Positions 50,541 through 64,000 of a stretch of 64,000 nucleotides of DNA are shown here, one piece after another. How positions within the stretch are numbered: the stretch's first letter is position 1; every line of letters begins with the position of its first letter. The notes under the pieces were generated by a model. That model was not told where the DNA came from. It saw nothing but the letters and a program-made list of their open reading frames with translations, and did no database searches. The DNA is from Hymenolepis diminuta (Eukaryota > Platyhelminthes > Cestoda > Cyclophyllidea > Hymenolepididae), in the NCBI GenBank assembly GCA_900708905.1, contig CAADRB010000014.1, positions 91,556-155,555 of the forward strand, given 5' to 3'. A program made the position numbers and the translations under genes.

Positions 50541-51049
50541 TACCGGAGATGAGATAAGTTAAGGGGGCTGCGTTTACTCTATATGAACGCTTACCAACAT
50601 CAGAGTGCATGAGCATCGGTTTTTATTTCTGGAGCATTGACGTGTGATTGGAGAGCGTACATAGGGTTATTTTCATTCAAAACCCACCGAAATTTGATAT
50701 CAAATTTCCGGAATAAAATTCATTCCAATGAAAAAAATTGTTAGCTGATTTAGTTATAAATTACTGACCCTACTTGAAATTTTACCACGATTGGTTGTCT
50801 GTCACGTTCTGGTTTACAGTAAATGCCGCTGTCCAATTTGCATCAATATGTGAATGAGTTTGTCTTTTGAATCCTATTTTTCCCAGCGAGCACTCATTCT
50901 ATACCTATATTATCTCTACACAGTTACATCATTTTATCAAGAGTCATAACTATGTTACATTTGCATAGAACCCACAAGAGCGACTCTTACTGTAATAAAA
51001 CTTCTGGCCATTTGCACCGATCAATGACAGGTTTAATATGTTCGAGGGT

Positions 51050-51262
51050 TCAGACTTCCTCATTATCCGATTCTTTCCACTTAACTTTGAGACTCTGCAA
51101 AAATCCTTCAGCAAGTGAAGAGCAGATACGAGAAGCTTTGAATGTTATATGTTCATGCGGAACTGGAATAGCAGTAGCGATGTGTGTCCTCAAACGAACT
51201 GACTCAGGTCTTTCTTTTGAGTTGGAGCTCTTACAAATTTGGCCACTTTGCATGATGATCAA
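51050..51262 (-). CDS. Possible 70-codon gene or retrocopy, unknown
   Basis: A GC-richer block open on both strands. The minus frame (VRLRTHIATAIPVP... EGFLQSLKVKWKE) looks more protein-like. Its first codon in this frame near the 5' end is ATT, with a true ATG at about 51253. A TATAAC-like element lies about 40 nt upstream. The plus frame 50952-51290 (112 codons) competes. No family recognised; a decayed exon or processed copy is possible. Confidence 0.2.
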   Translation of the reverse strand: MIIMQSGQICKSSNSKERPESVRLRTHIATAIPVPHEHITFKASRICSSLAEGFLQSLKVKWKESDNEEV

Positions 51263-52514
51263 TAACAGTTATAAACATACTTTGGTATAATTGAGATTTT
51301 AAGACTGTTTAGAAATTTATTTCCATTTCTTTGAACTGTCTAACTTTAATACTGACACATTGTGTTAATAAACACAAGGGGTTTTAAATGTTATTATTTG
51401 ATTTTACGTAGAATATGCTGCGGAAAATTTATCGACTTAATTCTTCACTGAATTAAGCCCATAGAGCATGAAAAGTTTTAAAGTAACACTGTTTTCGATA
51501 GCATAGCTACCATTGGAGCAAGACTAAATCAGATTGGGTATTTCCTCATACAAATAAAGATATTTCAAAGCCTTACTGAATACCACAGTCATTGCTAAAT
51601 GAGAAAACAAAAGTTTAGGTGCGACCACGTGTATATTTGACAACTAGAAGTGAATTTTTGGAAAAGCGGAAGGAGAAAGAAGAATAATTTGAAGCAAGAT
51701 GCATAGGAGTCGATACTGACTAAGGAGAGCCCGGGTTGTATTAGACAATGCAGATTAAGGCAAAATAAAGAATTTTTTGATTGTGCGTCGGTTGTCTATC
51801 GATGAACAATCAGTTTAAATCAACAGCTGTTGATTAAATCTCTGAATCAATGTACGCACCACAGTTTGTATGGCAAAGTACCAAAATAAGGTAAACGAGC
51901 TTAATAAGGTATGAAACAGTGGGGGAGGGGAAGGATTTAATAATCAGTGGATTCTAAAGTCAGAACATCACAAATTTGACTTTTAATGAGTTCCGATGGA
52001 TTAAGAAATCGATATTTCAACATAGCACCACTTATCACAGTTTAGAGTACTATAAAGGTGTATGTTGTATTTCAAAAAGTAGCATTTATGAAAGTATATT
52101 ACAATTAATATTTATTAGGTTGCTACAAATGAAGAAATATGTAGAGCTTTTCATAATATTTTGATTTGGAGAAATGAACTGCCCCCATTTCGAAGATAAT
52201 TACACTTGGACGATAATATTTGTAAATTTTGATTAATAATTTTAATCTCAACTTCTATTTTTACTAACCCCCTACAAACCAATGGAAAATACGCCCAATA
52301 TTAGAAGACTTAAAATTTTCCGTATATTTGGATACTTTATTTACTAAATGTGCTGCCACTGGTGTAAAAATAAGGCGAACATAATACAGAACGTGTAAGG
52401 CATCTGTGGACACATTAAGCACTCTTAGATGAACAAAAATAAAACTATTGATGGTTGAAATTTACAATTTCTTCAATTTAAACAAATAAAAATAACATTA
52501 ACCAAGGTTCTGTT

Positions 52515-53470
52515 CTATGTGCCCTCCTTCGGCTTCTATCACCGACTCAGTTCGAGTCCGAAAGCAACTGCAAGCTTCGATCAGATTAGGTGGCTTTTAT
52601 TCGTTTTCTCCATTCCTCGACCATTGCTTCCACCAAAGAGAAGGGATATCTATTAACTTCCTTTCCAACCGCGTCCCGCTCTGCTCCACACTTAATAATC
52701 CAATGGATTTTGGTCTGGTGAGTAGTTAGGAGGCCATAAGAAATTATTCACGACCATCGATCCAATCCTGGGTTTTGAGGGATTTATGGGCTGGGGCCGA
52801 ATCTTGTGAGAAGACATAAGTTCTCCCTCCATTGACTGTGATGTCTATCCAAGGTGGCTTAATAACAGTGGTTTAAAGGGTCTCCACATAGACATCTACA
52901 TCTGCAATGACTCTAAGGCTCTGTGAAATAATTGCAACGTCATAACGTGCCCCTTCCTCACTATTAATAACACCGTAAATCATCACTGTTGCTTGCTGGA
53001 AACTTTGTGCGCATGCATAACAGTTGGAATTCCAGTGGGATCTACCCGCACATAGCCACCTGCCATTTCTTCGATTGACTTTTCATCCTGGTAGGGGTTT
53101 TTTCGTCAGAGAAAAATCAAAGATCTTTCTATTCTTCTAGGTTTTTAAACATACTTAAGAGTCGTTTTTCACGCATTAGACGATTCTTTTGAGCTGTTTT
53201 TATCGACATAAATTGACCTCGACTAAGATAGTATGATTTGTATCTGAGTTTCTGATGAGCAACATTTCCTATTGTTTCTTGAATTTGAAGATCTTTGGCA
53301 AGATGCTGCGCATTGACTTCCCAGGGATTTCGTCCATCAAGTTATGCACTCTTCTAAAAACTCCATTATTGTCATTCAGCTCCCTTTAAACTTTGCAAAC
53401 AAAAGATCTGGCACCTTTTAGAAGCCCTTCAAAATTTAAATTCCTGTGGCTCGTTTTCATATTGTGTCTA
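52515..53470 (-). pseudogene. Decayed mariner-type transposase
   Basis: Across frames on the minus strand the transposase order is readable: an HTH-like start (FEGLLKGARSFVCKV), the middle block LRYKSYYLSRGQ, the first catalytic block FFSDEK, then MIYGVINSEEG, the second catalytic block TYVFSQDSAPAHKS, a WPPNYSPDQNPLDY-like third block and the end block SLVEAMVEEWRKR. This is the Tc1/mariner (IS630) DDE family. Several stops and frameshifts; inactive. Terminal inverted repeats were not found by eye. Confidence 0.8.
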
Positions 53471-53499
53471 TTCATTTCATTGCCTATAGCAGTATCTTT

Positions 53500-56400
53500 C
53501 ATGAGTTCTTTTGACATAAGAAATGCAATAATTATTTTCGTGTTAGTTTAAATAGCAAAAATACAAATGCCCTCAGATACCTTGCGCCTTGTAGATAAGG
53601 CAATTTAGAATGAATAGGTATAACGGTATAAAACTGCTTAATATAGAGATGGACGAAAAAATATAGAGGGGTATAGGATGTGAAGAAGCTACTGCCTTGT
53701 CAAAGGGGCCGCTAACCACTTCCGCAGCATGGGAACATAGCTGTCTCACTCATGTTCTATCTAATAGACAGTCCTCTCCCATGGTAATCTGCATGCCGGC
53801 GTGTCGGCATGTCTGTATTCTGCATTTCAACACATTTTTGTGTTGTTCTTATTTTTTAAATCTATCCCGCCGTGGGCTTAATACATCCGCAGAGATATTA
53901 ATATTTTGGCCATAATAGACATACACTCTCTGAATAAATCAAATTTTAATGAGAAAGGCGTCAATGAGTTCATGGTAGACGCCATGATTTAAATAAAGAT
54001 ACTATTGAATACGAGCACTAATTCACTTGTACCTTTTATAAGCATTAATTAATTAAATAGTACACAAGCCAATATGTATTTTATAGTTAACGATTTTGGA
54101 TATTTTATTATTTTTAGTTTATCGTAAATTTAATAACAATTTATGGCAAGTTCTCCTGTTAGAACTGTTGAAAGAGAGAAAATCACGTTTAAATGTCACA
54201 AAATGACACCTGTTAGATTAGTGGCCGAATTATGTTGAATGATATCCTTTGGTTCATTTATCGCTTTTCGAAATCTGAATACTTAAATTAGAAAAGTATC
54301 TAACTTTAAGTGTATGTGCCAGAATATACTCGGCTTTTTATTACCAAAAATCTATCATGTATGGGGAGTTTTCCTATATTAATCCTAACAGGCTAAGTAT
54401 AAAAGGTTTCACGTATTTTAATGATATCTTCATTAGTGTTTGCTCAGACATTTTTAGTTAATTCATTACAGAAAACAATGGATTGCTGTATCCACGCCGA
54501 ATCATACAAATTAAAACGAGTAATAAAAATAATAGTCATCCAGATATTATTAGCGTATTATTTGTGTAAGCATTCTATTTATAAATAGCATTCTAATTGC
54601 TTTAAGTTTGTGCTTAAAGTGTATTTTTTAATTCATTTTCTTGATGTTTGCCGTAAAAAGGTACAAATAAATCGGGATTGCACAATCATGAAATTAATTC
54701 AACCAGTTAGTAGGAAATATTTAAATCATGAAAATGTTTGTCAAGCCACTGAATTTCAGGTTCAAAGCGTTACTCAAAGGTGATTGTATATGATTTTATT
54801 CAGTAATAATAACTTTATCAAAGTATCGTATCAGAAATATGAATCGGTTAGTAGGTATATTGCTTATAATATAGAATTCGTAGTTGATAGAAAGGTTAGT
54901 CTAGTTCTTAGCCATCCTATCATATATAGAAATGACCATGTTAAAAATGCTAGGCAAAACGTGTGCTAATCGTTGCCTGCTTAAACATAAACTTTGGCCA
55001 AGATGATGCAATAAAAACAATGATGCGCATTTATGGCGATGGCGTCATTTGTGTTGGCCAGATTTAGACACAAACATGGCTATTATGAATACAATCGTAC
55101 AGTTCAGTACTGGTAATCAGATTATTTGACAAGCATAGAGACCTATTACAGTGGACAATTCATCTGTTACTATACGCCTGCCATTTCGGTGACAGCACAA
55201 AATCTCTATGGTTAATCCCAGTGGACCCCAATTACATCTGATACCGATTCCAAGAGGACCATATCTTCATTTGAATAATTTATCTTTTGAGATATTTTTC
55301 TTTTTGTTTAACGGCAGTTAACAGTGCATTTTTAAATGCTTATATTTTACATTTGTTAAATATTGTTAATACATTTATATTGTATAGGCATACACACATT
55401 GGTTTTCTTTTGCTATTTTTATATAAAATAATCACTCTTTGAGAGTAACTAAATTTTGTAATGTAATTAAAATTCAAAATTTAATCCTAGTTGTAAAATC
55501 TTTAATTAAGTTAAAATCTTAGCAACAGCATAATCGTCATAATGTATCTTCAGATTTTAAAGTGTGAATTACATGGGTAGACACTGAGGAAATTTTAATA
55601 GGAGATTTATTGTCAGGAATTTTGGTGTTCACCTTAGCTATCACCCTTCTAACCCATTTTGATGTTCACCAGACGAATAAAATGAAAAATAGCTTGATTT
55701 TTTGGTTTTTAAGTAAGTCAGAAAGCAAAGAGGGTAAATATTGCAGTCAGATAAAGTGTCACTGAAATAAAATAAGGTTCTTAGCTCTTGGGATCATTCG
55801 GACACCATTAAGATGAATGGTGAAGCATATGGTATGCTTGGAGATACGTTATTTGACACTATATTTTGCATACCTATGTAAATTTGACAGCAACGTATCT
55901 TTAAAGATGGAAATTGAATCAGCGCCCAATTTTTTAATTGTCAATTTGGATAAATTGTCAAAACTTTCATCTTCAAACAGACTTATTCATACTAACTGAT
56001 GGTACGCTGATTAAAAATTACAAACGGATGGAAATCTCCGCCTCTTAAAATCAAAGTCTTAAGTTTTTTCGTTTCTCCAGAAAACCAATTTTCAAAATAA
56101 CCGCTTTCAAAAATTCAAGGAATAAATTTTTTACAAACATGGTAATCCTAATCACCTCTAACTCATTTTAACTTTTGCTTTCAAGATTCAACTCCTTTTA
56201 TTCACTTTCTCATCTACTCAGTAAATATTTGATTGAAAGCTACATACTGTCTGTCTAAATCACTGAATCATCCCATTATTAGTTAAACATTCTTATAATT
56301 TATAATTAAAATTGGCTTGTTACTGCGCAGACGTCTAAGCTATATTCTACGATGTTTAGAAGACATAAGAGAACAATTTTCGGATTTATCAAGGTATGCA

Positions 56401-59400
56401 TTCATGTGTTCACAATGGACGATTAAGTTCTCTATTCTCTACAAATCACTAGGAGGAACTAGATCACGATGTACACAATATTATAAAAAAGATAGAATTA
56501 GGCAATTAAGAGTAAATGTTTTGCTTGTTAGTCCATTATAAGTTACGGATATCGTATGTTCTTGGTCGTAGCGTGGTTAATAAAATGGAAAATAAACATG
56601 TGACCTCTTAACCTTCAATTTCCTTAACTGAAACATATAAAAAAGTAATTTTTAATGATTTATTTAAATAAGGCGTTTAGAGTAATATTAAATAAAAGTA
56701 ATATAAAATAAATTATCCGTGAAATATTTATAAATGTCTATTATCTTACAATAAAATGCTCTGCTACGATGGTTGCACATGCCCAACTACAGAACCGTAA
56801 AAGTTATTTAAATTAAGTAATCGGGCGAGTAGCTGAACGTGTCTCTTTGTTAGATACGAGCATGAGACTGCATTTTAGAGGATGTGCTTGCCTTAGAATA
56901 TTAGCTAACGTGCACTAACAGTTTGATTCAGAAGTATAGAAGGCCAATTGTGTCACCAAATACCATCACCTTCGTCAGACTTCTTGTTATTCACTTTTTG
57001 AAGATCTTCTCGGCCAAGCTAAGAGAGAAGTCAAAATGCTCCTTAGATCGATATGGCTATGAACACTAGTTGCTGTGGTAATTACACTTTGTGGCAAGCT
57101 AAAAGAACTATTATTGTCTGAATACGAGCCTGTTAACTACATGGGCTTCATTTGGTCTTTCAAGTTTAATATCGGAGAACAAGTTACTTCTTGAATGTTT
57201 GTATTTCTGGGATACAGTAGTATCGTAGGCTGTGAGTTGTGATCCATGAACAGAGATCAGCTCTAATTGCAATACACAGACACTTCTGTTTTGAAATAGA
57301 TAACAAAACTTTACATATGGTTTTTACATTCCCAAACTTTCCTTTGCTGCATTTCAACTCCATACCGCTTGAATTCCTCCAGTTGAGTCAGTTTCCTTTT
57401 TCATTGACTTATTTACTGTTGGATTCAGGGGAGCAATTCAGCTTCCTTCAGCTTCTTCCCATTAGTAAATTCAACGTAAATTTTAAGTCAAGTCTTACAT
57501 GAGCAGCAGTCCAGGAGTTCTGAAGTTAATTTTTCAGTAATTTCCATCATATTTACAGTACTCTTTTCTTTTCTTGTAATTTTTCCTTTTTCTGAAGCCA
57601 TCTCTGACTTCAGAAAAATCTGCATCCTCCTTTGATTTCGGAGGAAGAGTCTCTTCATCTCTCTCTCTGATATCAGTCAACTTTGATTCTCATTTAAATT
57701 CAGTGAGCTATTTTAGAACGCTACTTCAATATCTTCGCACTGTTAGTTCCGCAGCATTTGTATATGTATTCTTGTATAATATTTCCTATCTATTCCTACG
57801 CCTCGTTAAATCGGATATCGGATTTGAAGGATCGTAGGTACATCTTCCCCGCGCTATTTTATTCTCGCTCACCAGACAATTTGTATAAAAGATACTTTGA
57901 ATGGGACAAAGCGTATTCATTCTAAAGATTAGAACAAAAATTACACAGCTTTTAGTAGTTCATTTTGTTTGTATGAATAATGAAATGTTTGCATTTATTT
58001 TAATGAATAAGTTTGGCATTTTTAATGGAGATGCTCGAATCGTTAAGAAAAAGTATATGCAATTTTATTATCTTTATGGGAGTCATGTGTTTCAGTGTTT
58101 TTGATGTAGCCAGCAGATGTCTATCAACATATGACAATTAGGAATGATTGACTGGCGAGAAGATCTTCACTACAGTGTCCACAGGTGGTCCCGCTATGTG
58201 TCTGCGTGTTTGTACATAGATACCTAAACAGATGTCTTTTACAACGGCGAGTCACCGACGACGAGACATGACTGAAGTCTTATTAAGAAATATTTTGTAT
58301 ATAAACCTTATTTACTAATTAATAAATGGGGGTAGGGTGGCTTGTTTGTCACCTCCGAACTGATCTGACAACATGGGTGGCTTGAACTGTTCCATCTATT
58401 CGATCGATGTGGTCCTGATAGACTCAACGTTATTACAGTTTTCAAAGTACTTTTTTGAAAGAGCAGGGATTAAATTTTATAAAAGTTTGCCAACACGAGC
58501 CAAATTGTGCCCATGAATAAATATTTCCGCGTATATAAAACTTGTAGACACTAAATATTTCCCAGAAGAAAAAAATATTTACGAACACTTAAAAGCGTCA
58601 AAAATCAATTGTTATTAAGTGTTATTTTATATTTAATAGTCTTGATCGATATTGGCTTAAGGGTAATTCTTACTCCGATGAAAATCCAAATACCTCATCT
58701 ACTAATATGCTAATTACTGATGAAGAGAACTGTCCAGATCTTGCATATCAAAGTAAATGGGGACTCACTTTAATTGAAGCAAAAATGCATTTTCAGATAA
58801 ATCAGCTCATTTATTTGACAACATTCAGATGGTGATTTTATCAATTTAAAACTCTCATTAACTCTTTCTCTTTTTTCATTTCATATTTATAATTTTCATT
58901 CTTTACCTGTAGACCATACCGAAAGCAAGGAAAAGAGTTTGTTTACTCGTTGTGATTCTTGGGTTTAAATGTGTAATAAACAAGCCTGTCCTAATCATAT
59001 CCCCTGAATAGGGGCATTTTGTAATTTTGGCATTTTTATTTGTCCTCGAATGCAGTTGTCGACATTATTAAAGTTATTTCTTCAGAAGTCAAATTTTAAA
59101 TAAATGAATGGGCGTTGCAATGGTTCATTAAACGAAAAATAGGATTATATAAATTTTTATTTACTTTTCGGGATGCGGTACTCTTATTTTATGCTTAATG
59201 TGAGGATTCTAATACAAACATACGCATAATGAAGATAAAAGAACCTCGTACGTTTTTTTTCATGAGAATATATTCATAATCCAGATCAACAAACAAACAT
59301 ACGTAGGCTAAAATTTGAGATAAAGGAAAGCATTTAGAGCCAATCTTCTTAGCCTCTTTAGTTGCCTAAAATCAACTCAGAGCGGCAGTTCCCTGAGCAT

Positions 59401-62400
59401 TATATTGTGACCATTTTTAACCTCAGTCAAAGTAATTTATATTTCAATATTCCATGGTAAACGAATTTTAAACTACACCCACAGATTTGATTGACCACTC
59501 ATCCTTCCAACTTCCGTGGATTGTAAATTTTGGGAGCGGAGGTAAAGAGAGTTTTATTTGTGCCCACTTTTATGGTTAGAGCCGAGTACTGTAAAAACTT
59601 GAATTAAAAACCCACGGTTTTAAAAGAGATCCTCATGCTAAAGCTGTCTACTAAGATCCAAATTGTTCTTCAATACTTACGCACGCAGAGCAGTGATCGA
59701 GTGATTTGAGCTTTCATTTTTCACCATTTGCAAATAAAATGTTTTCTTCTAAATTTTTAATATATAATATCGCAATTTTTCAAATCTTTGATACTTTACG
59801 GTTTCTTGCAGTGAGAGATACAAAGAAAAAATTTGAAACTTATTTGAAGAGTAAGGAAAAAATTCTTTAGTAATTTATATTTTTTTCTCTACATAAAAGA
59901 TTAATTGTATTTATGGTAATGACTTTTGGATTAGCCAACTTAAATGGCAATGTCCAGATATCTAAATTTTGTTCACAGCAAAAAATTCCCGTGATTTTTT
60001 CAGTACCGTCTCTTTTTTCGATAAGGCGTTTATTTTTACCCACGTAAAAGTAAAGTATTGTAGTAAACGTGCTCGTCTACAAAGTCAGACGTCACAAGTT
60101 TGATTATATTAACTGATTGAGAAGGCCAACCGAGCTAGTTGTGTCTGGTGAATAATGTGAAGAAATTAGAAATTCCACCAAGCAGATTCCATAAAACTAC
60201 CCACTTTCTCAAAATAGGCGCAAAAAATCTTCCACTATGGGCTTGGTTAGTATTATTATTAGTTTTAATAGGCATGCTTAGATAAAATGTAAACGATGGA
60301 TATTCACTTTAGGTAGTAAAGTTTCAATTCCGGTTGCTGAATGAATGCCGCCAGGCTAAAATTCCATTGCGTAGTAATTTATCAAAAAACTCCAAAATGA
60401 GTTTTTTCTGAAACTGCGATCAAATTATTGGAACGTTACGTGCTGTCAGTGCTATTTTAATCATTAGGGAATCTGGTGTTTGTTAAGTCTCAAAATCGAC
60501 TGTAAGCATAAAAAGTTGTTCTCCGTCAGCGTGAAATATCAAGTAAAGTTTATCACTCGGAAGGAAAATTAATATAAGTGTTAAGAGATCTTAAATTCCT
60601 CAACTTGTCTTTTCTTTAGACGAAATTAAAACGTGGAATTAGGTGTTCCCGATTCGCGAAATGTTCTACTATTGGTGGTGGAATACGATTTATTTGGAGG
60701 ATCCATAATTCGCCCTCTCCAATCAAGGCTAGTGATGAGAGATGCTTATTAAAGGCATGAGAGTAATGTTGTGGGATTTTTTAATAACAATGCATATTGA
60801 GATCTGTATTTAAAGCATACAAACATTCAAAAGCGTGCTCTTATTTTGTAATAATATACGTGCACAGATGGAGAGTTCGATTTCAGCCATAAGTGGGATA
60901 TTTATGCATTTCTTTATTCCATTAATTTTGAGGTGATGAAATATGGAATATTGCACACTTATTGAGAAAATTGGCAGCATTTTAAGTCAGATTATGAGCC
61001 TTATTTTAAAATGTAAAATGAAGATAAAAACTGCTTGTTGTTTATTATACAATTCTAGACTGGATCATTGAACCTCGATTGCGTTCTACAGTTCACTAAC
61101 AGACACGTTAAAGGCTCGGACAATATGGTCGCTGATTGTCTTTATGCAGAATATTCACATTCTATCGTAATCAGCATGCCCCAGGCAGTAAGAAGTTCAC
61201 TTTTTTCAAATAAATGATGGAGATTAAATCAATTCAAGTCTTTGTGACTGTTTTACCGTATTTAAGGGTTTTAAATATTTTTGAATAAATGTTGAGGCAA
61301 ACAAAGATTTTTTCTGCAGAATAATAACTTTTGAAATATTATTAGTGACTAGCAAATGTTCCAGTTTGGTTTTGTCAAATAAAGTAAAAATTGACGGAGT
61401 AGATTTGAAAAGGACCATCAGTAAATGTTCTGCATCCTAGAGTAATGTTTGGATTATGGGTGCTACGGTGACTGTGGAAGGTATCAACAAACTATCACTC
61501 TTGCGATTTACATGCATAAAATTGAATGCATCTAATCTGTTCCTTTTTAATAAATTCTTGCCTGTAAACATCGCTTTTCTTGAACCTATTTTAATTCGCA
61601 GTTGAAAAGAGGATTTATACTTCAATGGAAGTTGCAATTGTGAGTGAATTGTCATGCTGTAGATTTTTAACCTTTACTCACTTGCTATAACTAAATATTT
61701 GTAGTTTTTATTTACTTCTTATCGTCACCTGCTGAAACGGAATACCCTCAAGACGAAAATTGGGTGAATTCATTCGCGCAATTCTGGGGAAAATAATCTG
61801 AGCTGGAACCAGATGACTTGAAGTGACAATTAAAGTTTGTCAAATACTTCTTTTGCAAAAATCTCCATATATTTTTATCTGATAATTAAATTAATATTAA
61901 ATAAAGCGGATTTATATATATATATATGTGTGTGTATACATAAATAAAAGTTTCAGAGAAAGGCAAAGAAGAGGTACATGAAATATTTCAGCAACGTATG
62001 CAATGTTTGCATGCTTAAAGTGGTGCGTACCTCTAAGCTTATATAATTTTTAACTCCGAATTTGTAAAATGCATTACTTGAAAATCTATTGTTTGAAGAG
62101 GAGGATCGTGAATATTTCAAGGCATTTTGACGAGGTGCTAAGGAAAAATTAATTCAGGAAATCTTTTCACGTCTTTAAAGAGTCATCAGGTTAAACATTA
62201 GAACAATACAGATTCGTCTAAAAAGTGATCTAATTAAATACAACCATAGGCCAATTAAAATTAGAATTAGGATACCCATTATAGAATTGGTACGAAATGG
62301 TTGGTTTTTGCAAGTATTAAGATAAATGTGGTGTATATTATTATATATATGGTAATAGTAATCCAATATGAATGCGCATATTATATTCGCAAATATAAAA

Positions 62401-64000
62401 CATCTATTTAATTGACCACTACCAATATAAAATAGCCTGTTCTATCGATTATTTGTTTGCATTGAATGGAAAAAGATGAAATTTTTCATATGCCATTTAC
62501 GGCGAAATGCTACCTGCCTCTTTAATATAATCGTCCTTCATAAAGGCTGACACTCGATGATTTATATGAATCGAAGTAATCTTTCTATTGCTGACTCAAC
62601 AAAAGTATTTAAACAAAACTATTTGTTAAATAAATATATTTGATCTCAAGCAGTAGAAATAACGAGTAGAATAAACCTTATTGCATACAACCAATAGGAA
62701 AACCAATGTCCAATTAATGAAAATGACGAACGTAAAAGATAAATTTTATATTATAATTGTTTAGTGAGTTAAATTTAATACTTAACTCGTTCTTTTGAAA
62801 ACTCTAAAAGTCATATATTCTAATATTGCACATTTTCTCTGAAGTTGGCCCGAATTGGAGACTAACTAGTAAAATACTAATAAAACCATACTCTTGTTAT
62901 TGGAATCTGGAAGATCTAAATCGTTTATCACGTATACAAAGTCAGAGTGGACTGCAAAATGCACCCCTAGAATGCCCTAGAAACAAAAGAATCTATAGAA
63001 TTTATTGGCAGAACATTTGGTAAAAATAAGTGAACAACAATAACTTCCTAACAATACAATCCGCTCAATTTAAATTCATTTCCTGAGAATTTGGTGGTTC
63101 TAACCACGATTTAAAATACAACCATCGAGTGGATGAACAGGGCTTTCCATACTTGGCACTGAGCTCTATGAGAAAAAAAGACTAATGGCACTTGGTTAAA
63201 GGCCAATATAGATTTTATTATAGAAGATTTCCGTAATTATTGATAAATTTCCGGTTATACACTTGTTGTTTTACCCCTGGCATTTTATTGGCCGTTGCAT
63301 CGTAAACAATTGATGATGAAACTAGCAGGTCACTCCAAATGAGAAAACATTTTGAAAAATTCGTAACTCGATTTAAAACACTGCGTATACTACGTTTTTT
63401 CATAAAGTTTAACTTTGATCTTTGATATTTAATAGGCATTGAAGCAAAATTTCCTAAGCTTAAAACAATATAATTGGCCTGCCTTCCTAAACAAATTAAA
63501 ATCCAAGTGCAGAACTTCAAAGATGGAACCTTAATAAAATATTTAGAAATTATACCAATACGTTCAGTTTGTAGAGTAAGATGTACCCAATGTCCTACGA
63601 TTACGTGTGTGAGCATATAACTACATCTCTCGCCATTGCGATCTCCTCGTTAAATCTCAAGAAAACAAATTGCCTAACTTTTCTTGAAGGGCTGCTTTCA
63701 GTCACTCTCCTGTTTTCTAACTTAGGGCATTGAGATGGGACATGTTATTGCACACGCTACGTATAGTTGCTTAATTCTGTGGAAATCTCGTTGTAAAATA
63801 AGACAATTCTAATAGGAAATTATTGCTACTTAAATACATGGTGCAAGCCAAGGCAAATTAAGATGAATGGGGAGCCTTGAGTACAATTTGAGAATAAATA
63901 GTAATTGCACTTTTCATTAACTTAAGGAGGTGCACCTTTTCACGTCTGTATTACTTTGTAAATGAGCTAATTAACAAAAAAGTATTTAAATATACATCTG
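53500..64000. other. Anonymous AT-rich DNA to the window end
   Basis: No gene could be supported. The longest open frame (63218-63616 minus, 132 codons) has an ATG but no border signals and composition expected of chance frames in AT-rich DNA. A TATAAAAG at 54399 precedes a 35-codon frame at 54477-54584 (starts MDCCIHAESYK, one hydrophobic stretch), too weak to call. A SINE fragment lies near 60065-60160. Confidence 0.45.
61913..61938. repeat. TA/TG microsatellite
   Basis: A run of TA dinucleotides passes into TG dinucleotides. Simple repeat, likely length-polymorphic. Confidence 0.9.

Noticed and set aside
54399..54584. TATAAAAG followed by a 35-codon frame starting MD, resembling the micro-protein layout
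   Set aside because: Lacks the Y/W/P motif and is Lys/Ile-rich; kept only as a remark.
55195..55230. Possible fourth W-x-P motif (TGG ACC CCA)
   Set aside because: An in-frame stop lies between the expected tyrosine position and the tryptophan.
57901..58104. 67-codon frame just behind a TATAAAAG
   Set aside because: The ATG is only nine bases after the TATA element, too close for a transcription start between them.
63218..63616. 132-codon open frame on the minus strand
   Set aside because: Has an ATG but no promoter, splice or family signals; a frame of this size is expected by chance in 64 kb of AT-rich DNA.

Overview
This is AT-rich, gene-sparse, intron-rich eukaryotic DNA. Small genes with introns down to 38 nt, splice acceptors sitting 2-3 nt before start codons, and many decayed dispersed repeats all suggest a parasitic flatworm, most likely a tapeworm. 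That placement is inference; no search was run. The window contains no bacterial-type operons, rRNA, CRISPR array or phage.

Left part, 0.5-12.7 kb, minus strand: two complete multi-exon genes lie head-to-tail. Upstream is a GCNA/SprT-like DNA-protein crosslink protease (660 residues, 5 exons, start at 12634). Only 200 bp after its stop is mitochondrial lipoyl synthase (401 residues, 7 exons, start at 6317). The tight spacing and an acceptor just before the lipoyl synthase ATG suggest a two-gene trans-spliced unit. Lipoyl synthase exon 6 also holds a shifted-frame relic of a conserved motif.

12.7-33 kb: mostly anonymous DNA. It holds a duplicated pair of intron-like units next to the GCNA start, several candidate orphan exons (16.5, 17.06, 21.3 and 30.3-30.8 kb), GC/CpG-rich patches (20.75-21.0, 22.7-22.95, 24.1-24.35 kb) and decayed copies of a tRNA-derived SINE.

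33.2-34.9 kb, plus strand: a complete five-exon DPH7 gene (343 residues), the WD-repeat diphthine methylesterase of the eEF2 diphthamide pathway.

38-49 kb: the most interesting part. Three very small genes (57, 39 and 36 codons) at 38.1-38.4 (-), 45.6-45.8 (-) and 48.9 kb (+) encode short, mostly acidic proteins that share the exactly spaced motif Y-x2-[LIV]-x5-W-x-P. Two have a consensus TATA box at normal distance and a poly(A) signal; two have an intron. I recognise no known family, and propose an undescribed family of micro-proteins.

39-64 kb: otherwise repeats, including a non-LTR reverse transcriptase remnant (39.8-40.7 kb), four copies of a ~0.3-0.4 kb AT-rich repeat between 41.7 and 50.5 kb, a perfect 27-nt palindrome at 50.19 kb, a decayed mariner transposase (52.5-53.5 kb) and a TA/TG microsatellite. 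From 53.5 kb to the end I see no supportable gene.
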